From Sphingomonas leidyi (GTDB taxonomy: Bacteria; Pseudomonadota; Alphaproteobacteria; Sphingomonadales; Sphingomonadaceae): 64,000 nt of DNA. The stretch covers positions 1-64,000 of the forward strand of contig NZ_JAASQV010000007.1 of assembly GCF_011761945.1 (NCBI RefSeq), written 5' to 3'. Positions 34,083 through 42,041 of this stretch are shown piece after piece. The position numbers were made by a program, and so were the translations under genes. Numbering within the stretch: the stretch's first letter is position 1; every line of letters starts with the position of its first letter. Under the pieces are notes generated by a model that saw nothing but the letters and a program-made list of their open reading frames with translations, was not told where the DNA came from and ran no database searches.

Positions 34083-36624
34083 CCGCGATTTCGAAGTCGA
34101 TCTCACCAATTGCGATCGCGAGCCGATTCATGCGCTGGGCGCCGTCCAGCCCTTCGGCTTCCTGCTTGCGCTTTCGGTCGACTGGCTGATCCGCCGCGTC
34201 TCGGCCAATGCCGAGCACTTCCTCGAACAACCCGCCGACGACCTGCTCGGCACCTCCGCCATCCCGCTGCTCGGCGAACACGCCGTCCACACGCTGCGCA
34301 ACCGCCTCGCCATGCTGCGCGGCGGCGACGCGGTAGAGCGGGTCTTCGGGCTGCGGATCGCCAGCGGCCGCTGCTTCGATTTCGCGCTGCACATGATCGG
34401 CGACACGATCGTGCTGGAGGGCGAGGATTGCAGCGAGGACGCCTCCACCGATATCGGCTCGGCGATCCGCGCGATGATGGCCCGGCTCGACGAGACCGCC
34501 GATGCCGCGGCCTTCCATCGCGAAGGCGCCCGCCAGGTCCGCGCCTTGACCGGCTTCGATCGGGTGATGGTCTATCGCTTCGATCGGGACGGTTCGGGCG
34601 TAGTGGTGGCCGAGGCTGCCCGCACCGGCATCGGCAGTTTTCTCGACCTGCGCTATCCCGCCAGCGACATCCCGCAGCAGGCGCGCAAGCTCTATGTCCG
34701 CACCCCCTTCCGCATCATCGCCGACGTGAATGCCGAGCCGGTGCCCGTACTGCCCCGGCTCGACGAGAGCGGCACGCCAATCGACCTTTCCCTGTCGGTG
34801 CTGCGCTCGGTCTCGCCGATCCATATCGAATATCTGAAGAACATGGGAGTCGGCGCCTCGCTCTCCATTTCGATCATCGTCGAGGGTCAGCTCTGGGGCC
34901 TGTTCGCCTGCCATCATTATGCCGCACGCTGCCCCAGCTTCGAACGGCGCTCGATCGCCGAGCTGTTCGGCCAGATGTTCGCGCTCAAGCTCGAGAGCCG
35001 CGAGCGCAAGGAGCTCGCCGCCTATGAGCTGGCGGCGCGTTCCGCCAGCGATCGGCTTCTCGCCGCGGTGGCCGGCGATTCGACGCTGCTCGACAATCCC
35101 GAATGGCTCGGCACGATGATGCGCGAAACCGTGCCGTGCGACGGCATCGCGATCTGGCTCGACGGCAGGGTCTCCTCCTCCGGCATGACGCCCCCGCCCG
35201 CTGCATTCCCGGCGATCACCCGCCGACTGAACGCAATGGCCGCGGGCAGGATCTTCTCGACCGATCGCCTCGCAGACACTCTTCCCGCCGCCGCCGACTA
35301 TGACGATGTCGCCGCCGGCCTGCTCGCGATCCCGATCTCGCGCCGCCCGCGCGATTACGTGCTGCTGTTCCGCCAGGAGAAGATCCGCACGGTCAGATGG
35401 GCCGGCGACCCGCACAAGCCCGCGCAGCTCGGCCCCAACGGCCCGCGCCTCACGCCGCGCAAGAGCTTCGAATTATGGAGCCAGGAAGTCCGCGGCCGCT
35501 CCGAGCCCTTCTCGAACGCCGAGCTGCGCGTCGCCGAGATGCTGCGCGCGTCGCTGATCGAAGTCGTGCTGCGCCTCAGCGACGAAGCCCAGGAGGAGCG
35601 CCGCCGCTTCTCCGAGCGCCAGGAACTGCTGATCGCGGAGCTGAACCACCGCGTCCGCAACATCCTCAGCCTGATCCGCGGCCTCGTCCGCCAGTCGCTC
35701 GATCCCGAGGCGGATGCCCGCAACACCATCCATCTGCTCGAAGGCCGGATCGAGAGCCTCGCCCGTGCGCACGACCAGATCACCCAGGACAATTGGTCCG
35801 CGGCACCCCTGCTGCGGCTGATCGAGACCGAGGCCGCCGCCTATCTCGCCGGCAAGGCGGGCCGGGTGGAAGCCGACGGGCCGGCGGTGCTGCTCCATCC
35901 CCAGGCCTTCTCGGCGCTGGCGCTGGTGCTGCACGAGCTGATGACCAACTCGGCCAAATATGGCGCGCTCTCGGACAATGGCTCGGTCGCCATCGACTGG
36001 CGGATCGAGCGCGACGGCGACCTGGCGATCGCATGGCGCGAGCGCGGCGGCCCCGCCGTGCAACCGCCGAAACGGCAAGGCTTCGGCACCACGATCATCA
36101 CGCGCTCGATCCCCTATGACCTGGGCGGCCGCGCCGAGGTGCGCTATCCGCTCACCGGGCTCGAAGCCGATTTCCGGGTGCCCGCCCGCTATATCGAGAT
36201 CGACCCGAACCGCGCGGGCCACCCTGCGGCGGCGGCCGCGCCCGCGCCGGGCACCGCCGCGCCCATGCTGCTCTCGGGCGTGGTGCTGCTGGTCGAGGAC
36301 AGCCTGATCATCGCCATGGACGCCGAGGACATTCTCACGCGCCTCGGTGCCCACCGCGTGGTTACCGCCGGCACGCTCGCCCAGGCGCGCGAGGAGATCG
36401 CCCGCGAAACGTTCGAGGCCGCGGTGCTCGACGTCAATCTCGGCGCCGAGACCAGCCTGCCGCTTGCCGACGACCTCACCGCCGCCGGGGTGCCTTTCCT
36501 CTTCGCCACCGGCTATGGCGAGCAGCTCAAGCTTCCCAGCGAGCATGCCGCTGCCCTCGTCACCCAGAAGCCCTATACGCTCGCCAGCATCTCCCGCGCG
36601 ATCTCCGACCTGCTTTCAATGTAG
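34072..36624 (+). CDS. bphP: Bacteriophytochrome hybrid histidine kinase with C-terminal receiver
   Basis: Red/far-red photoreceptor. 850 residues from a TTG at 34072. Biliverdin-attachment Cys14 lies in NCDREPIHALGAVQPFG; PAS is about 15-115, GAF about 135-300 with YPASDIP (Asp199), PHY about 310-490 with the tongue PRKSF. The kinase is of the HWE/HisKA_2 type: ELNHRVRN with phospho-His526, then the ATP-binding domain (VLHELMTNSAKYGAL). A receiver domain follows from residue 740 (LLVEDSLIIAMDAEDIL) with phospho-acceptor Asp787 in VLDVNLGAE. Such hybrids often signal to the general stress response in sphingomonads (inference). It overlaps bphO by 11 bases. Confidence 0.93.
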   Translation: MASNRDFEVDLTNCDREPIHALGAVQPFGFLLALSVDWLIRRVSANAEHFLEQPADDLLGTSAIPLLGEHAVHTLRNRLAMLRGGDAVERVFGLRIASGRCFDFALHMIGDTIVLEGEDCSEDASTDIGSAIRAMMARLDETADAAAFHREGARQVRALTGFDRVMVYRFDRDGSGVVVAEAARTGIGSFLDLRYPASDIPQQARKLYVRTPFRIIADVNAEPVPVLPRLDESGTPIDLSLSVLRSVSPIHIEYLKNMGVGASLSISIIVEGQLWGLFACHHYAARCPSFERRSIAELFGQMFALKLESRERKELAAYELAARSASDRLLAAVAGDSTLLDNPEWLGTMMRETVPCDGIAIWLDGRVSSSGMTPPPAAFPAITRRLNAMAAGRIFSTDRLADTLPAAADYDDVAAGLLAIPISRRPRDYVLLFRQEKIRTVRWAGDPHKPAQLGPNGPRLTPRKSFELWSQEVRGRSEPFSNAELRVAEMLRASLIEVVLRLSDEAQEERRRFSERQELLIAELNHRVRNILSLIRGLVRQSLDPEADARNTIHLLEGRIESLARAHDQITQDNWSAAPLLRLIETEAAAYLAGKAGRVEADGPAVLLHPQAFSALALVLHELMTNSAKYGALSDNGSVAIDWRIERDGDLAIAWRERGGPAVQPPKRQGFGTTIITRSIPYDLGGRAEVRYPLTGLEADFRVPARYIEIDPNRAGHPAAAAAPAPGTAAPMLLSGVVLLVEDSLIIAMDAEDILTRLGAHRVVTAGTLAQAREEIARETFEAAVLDVNLGAETSLPLADDLTAAGVPFLFATGYGEQLKLPSEHAAALVTQKPYTLASISRAISDLLSM

Positions 36625-36691
36625 GATTTCGCCGGATACGACTCGCAAGCTCCCCTCTCTTCCAGGGACGGGAATCTCAGGGAGGGGTCGC

Positions 36692-37498
36692 ATGCCAATC
36701 GGCGCATCGGTGGGGAAGAACGGCGTCAACGACCTGGCGGACGTGCTGGTCGTCCAGCACCTCCTCAACGACTGGCTCGGCGCCACGGGCCAGAAGCCGC
36801 TCCCGACCAGCGGCGAATGCGGCACGCGCACCATTGCGGCGATCACCGCCTACCAGGCGCAGGTGCTGGACGCAGCTAGGCCGGACGGCCTGATCGGCCC
36901 CGGCGGCAGGACCTGGCTCGCGCTCGCCGCCGGCCAGGGCACCCGCCCGCCGCTCGCGGGTGCGGAATGGTGGAACGCCAACCAGGCCAGATATCCGAAC
37001 AGCGCCGCCGTCGCCGACCTGGTCCAGCCCTTCCGCGACAACGTCGCCGCCTTCCTGAAGGCACTGAAGGACGCGGGCGCCAGCGTCACGATCTCCGCCA
37101 CGCGCCGCAACGCCCTGCGTGCGCAGCTGATGCATTACAGCTGGCGGGTGGCGAAGGGGCTGGTCGCGCCGAACAAGGTCCCTGTCCTGCCCGGCCTGGA
37201 TATCCGGTGGGATCATGGCGACCTCGCCAGGTCGAAGGCCGGCGCGCAAGCGATGTGCGACCTGTTCCAGATCGCCTTCGAGCCCTCGCTCACTTCACGC
37301 CATATCGAAGGCCGCGCGATCGACATGACGATCGGCTGGAACGGCACGATCAAGGTGAGGGACAAGCAGGGCAAGCCGCGCGAGATCGCCGCTCCGCGCT
37401 CGGGCGACACCAACCGCGATCTCCACAGGGTCGGCGCGACCTATGGGGTGATCAAGCTGGTCTCGGACCCGCCCCACTGGAGCGATGACGGGCGGTAG
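36692..37498 (+). CDS. Peptidoglycan-binding protein with M15-like peptidase motif
   Basis: 268 residues. The N-terminal 70 residues form a peptidoglycan-binding helical domain (NDLADVLVVQHLLNDWLG, CGTRTIAAITAYQAQVL). The C-terminal part has S-x-H-x2-G-x-A-x-D (Ser202, His204, Asp211) and a late DPPHW, the metal-ligand pattern of M15-type D-Ala-D-Ala peptidases and phage endolysins. No signal peptide is visible. A GGAGGGG ribosome-binding site precedes the ATG at 36692. It may be a domesticated phage lysin (inference), but no other phage genes are nearby. Confidence 0.75.
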   Translation: MPIGASVGKNGVNDLADVLVVQHLLNDWLGATGQKPLPTSGECGTRTIAAITAYQAQVLDAARPDGLIGPGGRTWLALAAGQGTRPPLAGAEWWNANQARYPNSAAVADLVQPFRDNVAAFLKALKDAGASVTISATRRNALRAQLMHYSWRVAKGLVAPNKVPVLPGLDIRWDHGDLARSKAGAQAMCDLFQIAFEPSLTSRHIEGRAIDMTIGWNGTIKVRDKQGKPREIAAPRSGDTNRDLHRVGATYGVIKLVSDPPHWSDDGR

Positions 37499-37509
37499 CT
37501 CGGGGGCTC

Positions 37510-37556
37510 AAGCAAATATTTGATTTCCTGCCGTCATCCCGGCCCGCGCGTGGGTG
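37510..37556 (-). repeat. REP-like palindrome, copy 1
   Basis: Read on the minus strand: GCCGGGATGACGGCAGGAAATCAAATATTTGCTT-type order (stem, then GGAAATCA, then TTGCTT), the same as the copy at 41980. It follows the M15-like gene. Confidence 0.55.
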
Positions 37557-37581
37557 GCGATGGAAGAATATGAACCCCAGC

Positions 37582-37772
37582 CTAGGGCGGATCGACATTT
37601 ACGAGACTGGCGGTCCCAGGCGGCTCCCCGGCGAAGGCCGGGGCCCAGCATCGGGACGCTAGCGAGATACACGAACCTCTCGAACGATGTTGCAACTGGG
37701 CCCCGGCCTTCGCCGGGGAGCAAGAGGCGCGGTCCGGCTCTCATCGCGCGCCCAAATGTCGATCCGTCCTAG
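37582..37772. repeat. 191-bp nested inverted-repeat (MITE-like) element
   Basis: Outer inverted repeats of 19 bp (37582-37600 and 37754-37772, 18 of 19 matching; CTAGGGCGGATCGACATTT type) enclose perfect 24-bp inner inverted repeats (37624-37647 and 37697-37720). The whole could fold into one long hairpin. There is no coding capacity. It looks like a miniature mobile element. Confidence 0.75.
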
Positions 37773-37784
37773 ACCTCGATCAAG

Positions 37785-37835
37785 ACCTTGATTTCTTTCG
37801 CCATCCCCACGCAGGCGGGAATGACGGGCTAGGCT
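37785..37835 (-). repeat. REP-like palindrome, copy 2
   Basis: GACCTTGATTTCTTTCGCCATCCCC... then GCGGGAATGACGGGCT and CTGAATG. It aligns almost base for base with the copy at 62701-62756. Confidence 0.65.
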
Positions 37836-37876
37836 GAATGAGGCTCAACCAGGCCGAGGACCATATTCCCCATCCC

Positions 37877-38656
37877 TCAAAGCCCCCGCAGCCGCTCCGC
37901 CGTCATCGCGTCCGCCGGATAGAAGGCCTCGATCGCCAGTTCGTCGAGCGTCACGTCGAGCGGCGTGCCGAATACGGTGGTGGTGCTGATGAAGCTGAGT
38001 TCGCCCAGCGGCGTGGCGAGCCGCAGCGGGATCGCCACGCCGCCCATGTCCTCCAGCTGCCCCGCCCCGTCCGGAAAGGGATAGCCCTCCAGCTCGACGA
38101 CCAGCGCCTCCAGCCCCTGGTCGCCGGTGGTCATCGCCTGGCGCCGCAGCCGCTCGAGCAGGTGCGCCCGCCATTCGGCGAGGTTCAGGATCCGCGGCGC
38201 CAGCCCCTCGGGATGCAGGCTCAGGCGCAGCACGTTGACCGGCCCCGCCAGCAAGTGCGGCGCGCAGCCGGCGAGCAGCGGCTCGACCGCCGCATTGGCC
38301 GCGACCAGATGCCAATGCCGGTCGACCGCCAGGGCCGGCCAGGGCTCGTGCCCCTTCAGCACCAGGTCGATCGCCCGCCGCGCCGCCGCTAGGGCGGGAT
38401 CGTCGAGCGCCCGCTGGGCGTAGAGCGGCGCGAACCCCGCCGCGAGCAGCATCGTGTTGCGTTCGCGGAGCGGCAGCGCGAGCTGGTCGGCCAGGCGCAG
38501 CACCATCTCGCGGCTCGGCCGGGTGCGCCCGGTCTCGATGAAGCTCAGATGCCGGGTCGATATCTCCGCATCCAGCGCCAGGTCCATCTGGCTCAGCCGG
38601 CGGCGGCGGCGCCATTCCCTGATCTGGTCGCCGAGCGGGCGTATGGCTGGCTGCAC
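37877..38656 (-). CDS. XRE-family regulator with MmyB-like ligand domain
   Basis: 259 residues from a GTG at 38656, preceded by AAGGAG at 7 nt; an upstream in-frame ATG adds only Arg-rich sequence. Residues 8-65 are a Cro/C1 HTH (LGDQIREWRRRRRLSQMDLAL, ISTRHLSFIETGRTRPS). The rest matches the MmyB-like PAS-fold ligand-binding domain (WHLVAANAAVEPLL; LHPEGLAPRILNLAEW; PLGELSFISTTTVFGTP). It is divergent from the small membrane protein gene at 38779 and probably controls it. Confidence 0.88.
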   Translation of the reverse strand: MQPAIRPLGDQIREWRRRRRLSQMDLALDAEISTRHLSFIETGRTRPSREMVLRLADQLALPLRERNTMLLAAGFAPLYAQRALDDPALAAARRAIDLVLKGHEPWPALAVDRHWHLVAANAAVEPLLAGCAPHLLAGPVNVLRLSLHPEGLAPRILNLAEWRAHLLERLRRQAMTTGDQGLEALVVELEGYPFPDGAGQLEDMGGVAIPLRLATPLGELSFISTTTVFGTPLDVTLDELAIEAFYPADAMTAERLRGL

Positions 38657-38778
38657 GGATCGTCTCCTTCGCCGCTTCTCTGCCCGCAAGCTGCGCCGGT
38701 TTCCATTACCTCCCGCGTAATCGACCCGGCGCGCCGATGCCGTCAGCTTTGCGTCATCACCAGCAAGGGAGACGACCC

Positions 38779-39168
38779 ATGACCAATCCGATCCATTTCC
38801 TCCGCGCCGTGCTCACGATCGACGCAGTCACCTGCCTGGGAATGGGCGCGCTGCTCGTCGCCGCCGCCGGGCCGCTCGCCGGGTTGCTCGACCTGCCCGC
38901 GGCGCTGCTGTTCGAGGCCGGGCTGCTGCTCTTCCCCTCGGCCGCGTTCATGCTGTGGGCGGCGCGCCAGGCCGACCGGCTCGAATGGCCGGTGCGCGCC
39001 ATCGCCCTGCTCAACCTGGGCTGGACCGCGGCCAGCTTCGCGGTGATCGCCCTGCTCGCGCCGAATCCGCTCGGCGCCGCCTTCGTCGCCGTGCAGGCGC
39101 TGGCGGTGGCAGGGCTCGCGGCGCTCGAATTCCACGGCCTGTCGCTGTTCCGCCGCGCCTTTGCCTGA
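38779..39168 (+). CDS. Four-helix integral membrane protein of unknown function
   Basis: 129 residues with four hydrophobic segments and almost no loops (AVLTIDAVTCLGMGALLVAAAGPLAGLL, LFEAGLLLFPSAAFMLWAA, AIALLNLGWTAASFAVIALLA, VQALAVAGLAALEFHGLSLF). The ATG at 38779 follows AAGGGAG. No family name is certain. It diverges from the MmyB-type regulator and ends at a strong terminator. Confidence 0.75.
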   Translation: MTNPIHFLRAVLTIDAVTCLGMGALLVAAAGPLAGLLDLPAALLFEAGLLLFPSAAFMLWAARQADRLEWPVRAIALLNLGWTAASFAVIALLAPNPLGAAFVAVQALAVAGLAALEFHGLSLFRRAFA

Positions 39169-39174
39169 GCGGGA

Positions 39175-39210
39175 CGAAGGGAGCCCGGCGCCTCCGCCGG
39201 GCTCCCTTCG
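39175..39210. terminator. Perfect bidirectional terminator hairpin
   Basis: A 16-bp perfect stem (39175-39190 with 39195-39210), loop CCTC, between the membrane protein gene and the convergent HxlR gene. Confidence 0.85.
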
Positions 39211-39211
39211 C

Positions 39212-39664
39212 TCAATTGCCGCCCCGATCCTCCGCCGCCGCGTCGAACCGGCGCCGCGCCGTGTCGATCTCGGGCAGGTTCGCCACTACCCATTGGCCGA
39301 GCGCGATCACCGGCTGCTGGAGCGAACGCCCCAGCGGCGTCAGCGTATATTCCACGCGCGGCGGGATCGTCGGGAACACTTCGCGGGTCACCAGCCCATC
39401 GCGCTCCAGCCCGCGCAGGGTGAGCGTCAGCATCCGCTGGGAGATGCCCTCGATTCCGCGCTGCAGCTCGCTGAACCGCCTGGTGCCGCCGCTCAGCATC
39501 ATGATCGTCAGGATGCTCCACTTGTCGCCGATCTTGGCGAGGATCTCGCGCACCGGCGTGCAGCCCTCATGCCGTCCGCTCGCATGCCCTTCGCTTGCAT
39601 GCCCCCCGCTTACATGGATGTGCCTGGGTTCCAGAAATGTGCCTCCTTGTGGCGATGCGCCCAC
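39212..39664 (-). CDS. HxlR-family regulator with His-rich N-terminus
   Basis: 150 residues from a GTG at 39664. The HxlR winged helix is clear (REILAKIGDKWSILTIMMLSGG; FSELQRGIEGISQRMLTLTLRGLERDGLV; YTLTPLGRSL). Cys35 in EGCTPVRE is at the position of the redox-sensing Cys of YodB/HypR. Upstream of it are six histidines within about 20 residues, which is unusual. The best ribosome-binding site (AAGGAGG) sits before a CTG at 39634 rather than before the GTG, so the start is uncertain. It is divergent from a flavin reductase gene it probably represses. Confidence 0.88.
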   Translation of the reverse strand: MGASPQGGTFLEPRHIHVSGGHASEGHASGRHEGCTPVREILAKIGDKWSILTIMMLSGGTRRFSELQRGIEGISQRMLTLTLRGLERDGLVTREVFPTIPPRVEYTLTPLGRSLQQPVIALGQWVVANLPEIDTARRRFDAAAEDRGGN

Positions 39665-39682
39665 CGCATCATTTGATCCCCT

Positions 39683-39697
39683 GTTACGATTCGTAAC
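39683..39697. promoter_or_regulatory. Palindromic operator candidate GTTACGA-T-TCGTAAC
   Basis: Perfect 7-bp arms around one central base in the 53-bp gap between the divergent HxlR and reductase genes. This is the size and place of YodB/HxlR-type operators. Confidence 0.65.
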
Positions 39698-39717
39698 CGG
39701 AAAGGGTCGAAATTTCC

Positions 39718-40293
39718 ATGCTCAACCTCGCACTCGTCATCGGCAGCACGCGCCCGCAGCGTTTCGCGGACGTTCCCGCCCAATGGATCGCCGCCGGCGC
39801 CGCCGCGCGCGACGACTTCACGCTCGACACGCTCGACCTGCGCGACCAGAATCTGCCGCTGTTCGAGGAGCCCGTCCCCCCGTCCTGGACCCAGGGCGTC
39901 TATTCGCACCCCGCCGCCGAGGCCTGGCGCCACAAGGTCGGCAAATATGACGGCTTCATCGTCACTGCCGCGGAATATAATCATGGGCCCACCGCGGTGC
40001 TGAAGAACGCGCTCGATTCCGCCACCTTCGAATGGCGCCGCAAGCCGGTGGCGTTCGTCGGCTATGGCGGCGTCGGCGGCGCCCGCGCGATCGAGCAGCT
40101 GCGCGGCATCGCCGTCGAGCTGCACATGGCACCGATCAGGGCCGAGGTGAATGTGGGCATGGAGCCGTTCCTCGGCGTCCTCCAGCAGGGCAAGACGCTC
40201 GACGACTATCCCCATCTCGCCGCCGCCCGCGCCACCTTGTTCGACGAGATCGCCTGGTGGGGCAACGCGCTCAAGGCCGCCCGCGCCGCCTGA
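39718..40293 (+). CDS. NADPH-dependent FMN reductase (quinone/azo reductase type)
   Basis: 191 residues with the flavodoxin-like fold: LALVIGSTRPQRF is the phosphate-binding loop for FMN, and FIVTAAEYNHGPTAVLKNALD is the family signature. Such enzymes reduce quinones, chromate or azo compounds using NAD(P)H. It is divergent from the HxlR gene with a shared palindrome, an arrangement known for quinone/diamide-responsive operons (family knowledge). It ends at a GC-rich hairpin. Confidence 0.92.
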   Translation: MLNLALVIGSTRPQRFADVPAQWIAAGAAARDDFTLDTLDLRDQNLPLFEEPVPPSWTQGVYSHPAAEAWRHKVGKYDGFIVTAAEYNHGPTAVLKNALDSATFEWRRKPVAFVGYGGVGGARAIEQLRGIAVELHMAPIRAEVNVGMEPFLGVLQQGKTLDDYPHLAAARATLFDEIAWWGNALKAARAA

Positions 40294-40312
40294 GCCTCGT
40301 GCCAAACGAGAA

Positions 40313-40338
40313 GGGGCCCGGCGTTTCCACCGGGCCCC
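40313..40338. terminator. Bidirectional terminator hairpin
   Basis: A 9-bp perfect stem GGGGCCCGG/CCGGGCCCC with an 8-nt loop, between the convergent reductase and glycine-zipper genes. Confidence 0.7.
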
Positions 40339-40364
40339 TGCCTCCATCTTCAAGTCACCGGGAC

Positions 40365-40763
40365 TTAGCGGCAGCGACGGCCGCCGCTGCTGTCCTTGTC
40401 GATCGCCCGGCCGAGCAGCGCGCCGCCCAGGGCGCCGAGCAGCGTGCCGGGGGTGCGATCGCCGTAGCGATCGATGCTGCGGCCGACCAGCGCGCCGGCG
40501 ACACCGCCGATCAGCAGGCCCGTCGTGCCGTCCGAACGGCGGCAATAGTTGCGGCCGTCGCGGCCGCGCCAGCTCGGGCCGTTATAATAGCCGCGATCGT
40601 CATAGCCCCGGTCGTAACCGCGACGGTCATAGCCGCGATCATAGCCGCGCTCGTAGCGACCATCGTCGCCCCGATAGCCGTCATAACGCTGCGCCATCGC
40701 GGTCGAGGGCAGGGCGGGAAGGGCAACGGCCATGGCCGCGAGGCCCAGAAGCATCTTACGCAT
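40365..40763 (-). CDS. Exported glycine-zipper protein
   Basis: 132 residues. A signal peptide ends near AMAQ; then a Tyr/Arg/Gly/Asp-rich stretch (RGYDRGYDRRGYDRGYD), then GRNYCRRSDGTTGLLIGG and a two-helix glycine zipper (GGVAGALVGRS, GTLLGALGGALLGRA). The ATG at 40763 follows GGAGGAG. It is related to the lipoprotein at 61677-62078 through the shared YCRRSDGTTGL block. Probably an outer-membrane or periplasmic structural protein. Confidence 0.82.
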   Translation of the reverse strand: MRKMLLGLAAMAVALPALPSTAMAQRYDGYRGDDGRYERGYDRGYDRRGYDRGYDDRGYYNGPSWRGRDGRNYCRRSDGTTGLLIGGVAGALVGRSIDRYGDRTPGTLLGALGGALLGRAIDKDSSGGRRCR

Positions 40764-40887
40764 GATCTCTTCTCCTCCTTTGGCCGGTGGCTCGGCACCG
40801 GGAACGAGGATGGGTCTAGACGATTCGCCCTGATGCGATGCTGAACTCGCCTTGCAGCTTGCGTTCACGTAACGAAATCGCGGCGGC

Positions 40888-41835
40888 TCAGGCCCCGGGC
40901 ATCATCCGGCCGCGCAGATCGGGCAGGCCGAAGCTGGTCTTGCCGTCGCCGCCCCATATGTCCCCGATCGCCTGGAACAGCGTCGGATAGCCGGAGATCG
41001 CCAGCATGCTGCCGTCGCACGCCGCCCAGCCCTGCGGGATCTGCGCACCGGCATAGGCCGTCACCTGCCCGGCATAGGCATAATAGGCCGGCGGCTCGCC
41101 ATCGCCGCTGCCGGGAGCCAGAAGATCGCCGGTATTGATGATATAGTTGAGGCCCAGCCCGCCGATGGTGCCCGGCACCTTCTGGCCGAGCGCCATGCCC
41201 GGCCCCAGGCCCACCGGCGCCGCGCCGTTCAGGTCCGGCAGCTGGAAGGTGGTCGTGCCATTGCCGCCGAACGCGGTGCCGATCGCCGCGAACAGTGCGG
41301 CATTTTGCTGGACCGACAGCGTCGCGCCGGCGCAGGGCGCCCAGCCGGCCGGCACCACCGTCCCGCAAAAGGGCATCACCGTTCCCGGCAGCGGCGCGTC
41401 GACGCTCGCATCCATCGCAATCAGCCAGCCGAGGACGAGCGCGCCCGGCCGCACCCCGCCCACCGGCGCGCCGCCGATCGCGACCCGGGCATGCAGGTCG
41501 GGTACGCCGATGGTCATGATTCCGTCGCCGCCGAAACTCGTTCCCATCACCGCCATCAGCGGCTGGTTCGACGCGATCGGCAGCGTGCCGCCAGTGCACG
41601 GCCTGGCGCCATAGGCCGGGTAGCTGCCGGCAAAGCTCTCGATCATGCCGACGGTGAATTGCGCGGGCGCGGAGCCGCCCTGCGGGAAGACGCCGTTCAT
41701 CACCAGCAGCTGCTGCATGCCCGAAGGCGGCGGGGGCCCGGGCCGGAATTCCTCCTCCGCCAGCGTCGGCGGCACGGGCTTCGGCGCCCCGCCGCCGAAC
41801 AGCCGCGCCAGCAATGCCTTGAGCCAAGCCCACAT
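40888..41835 (-). CDS. Protein with three phage tail-collar domains
   Basis: 315 residues. Three tandem collar domains can be followed by their repeated ends: GGDGIMTIGVPDLHARV near 110, GGNGTTTFQLPDLNGAA near 200 and GGDGKTSFGLPDLRGRM at the C-terminus, each preceded by a GW-PC/CDG-type strand. Single-domain relatives are the microcystin-dependent MdpB-like proteins and phage tail fibres. No phage genes surround it, so it is probably a chromosomal surface or adhesion protein. The N-terminal 20 residues are hydrophobic and basic. Confidence 0.85.
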   Translation of the reverse strand: MWAWLKALLARLFGGGAPKPVPPTLAEEEFRPGPPPPSGMQQLLVMNGVFPQGGSAPAQFTVGMIESFAGSYPAYGARPCTGGTLPIASNQPLMAVMGTSFGGDGIMTIGVPDLHARVAIGGAPVGGVRPGALVLGWLIAMDASVDAPLPGTVMPFCGTVVPAGWAPCAGATLSVQQNAALFAAIGTAFGGNGTTTFQLPDLNGAAPVGLGPGMALGQKVPGTIGGLGLNYIINTGDLLAPGSGDGEPPAYYAYAGQVTAYAGAQIPQGWAACDGSMLAISGYPTLFQAIGDIWGGDGKTSFGLPDLRGRMMPGA

Positions 41836-41979
41836 GGGTTTTCTCCCGCCCCTCCAGGCCCGCGATTATCGGCGCGCGATCGCGACCGGGGCAGCTCCCA
41901 TATGGGAGCGAACCGGACCGAAGCGGTGCAAAGAAGGGGGATGCGCGCGTGCCGGGATAGGGGCTTGCCGCAATACCAG

Positions 41980-42008
41980 CGCCATCCCGGCATCGAGCCG
42001 GGATGGCG
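41980..42008 (+). repeat. REP-like palindrome, copy 3 (possible dnaJ terminator)
   Basis: Perfect 12-bp stem (CGCCATCCCGGC with GCCGGGATGGCG), loop ATCGA, followed by GAAGGAAAATCAG. It lies 34 bp after the dnaJ stop and so may also terminate dnaK-dnaJ transcription. Confidence 0.7.
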
Positions 42009-42041
42009 AAGGAAAATCAGATGCTTGCTTGAGTTCTCGAC

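Larger units (their letters stand above)
37499..37876. other. Gene-free region made of repeats
   Basis: No gene seen. It is filled by two REP-like palindromes (37510-37556 and 37785-37835) flanking a nested inverted-repeat element (37582-37772). Confidence 0.7.

Noticed and set aside
40888..41835. Prophage remnant
   Set aside because: Only one protein has phage-like domains and its neighbours are core genes.
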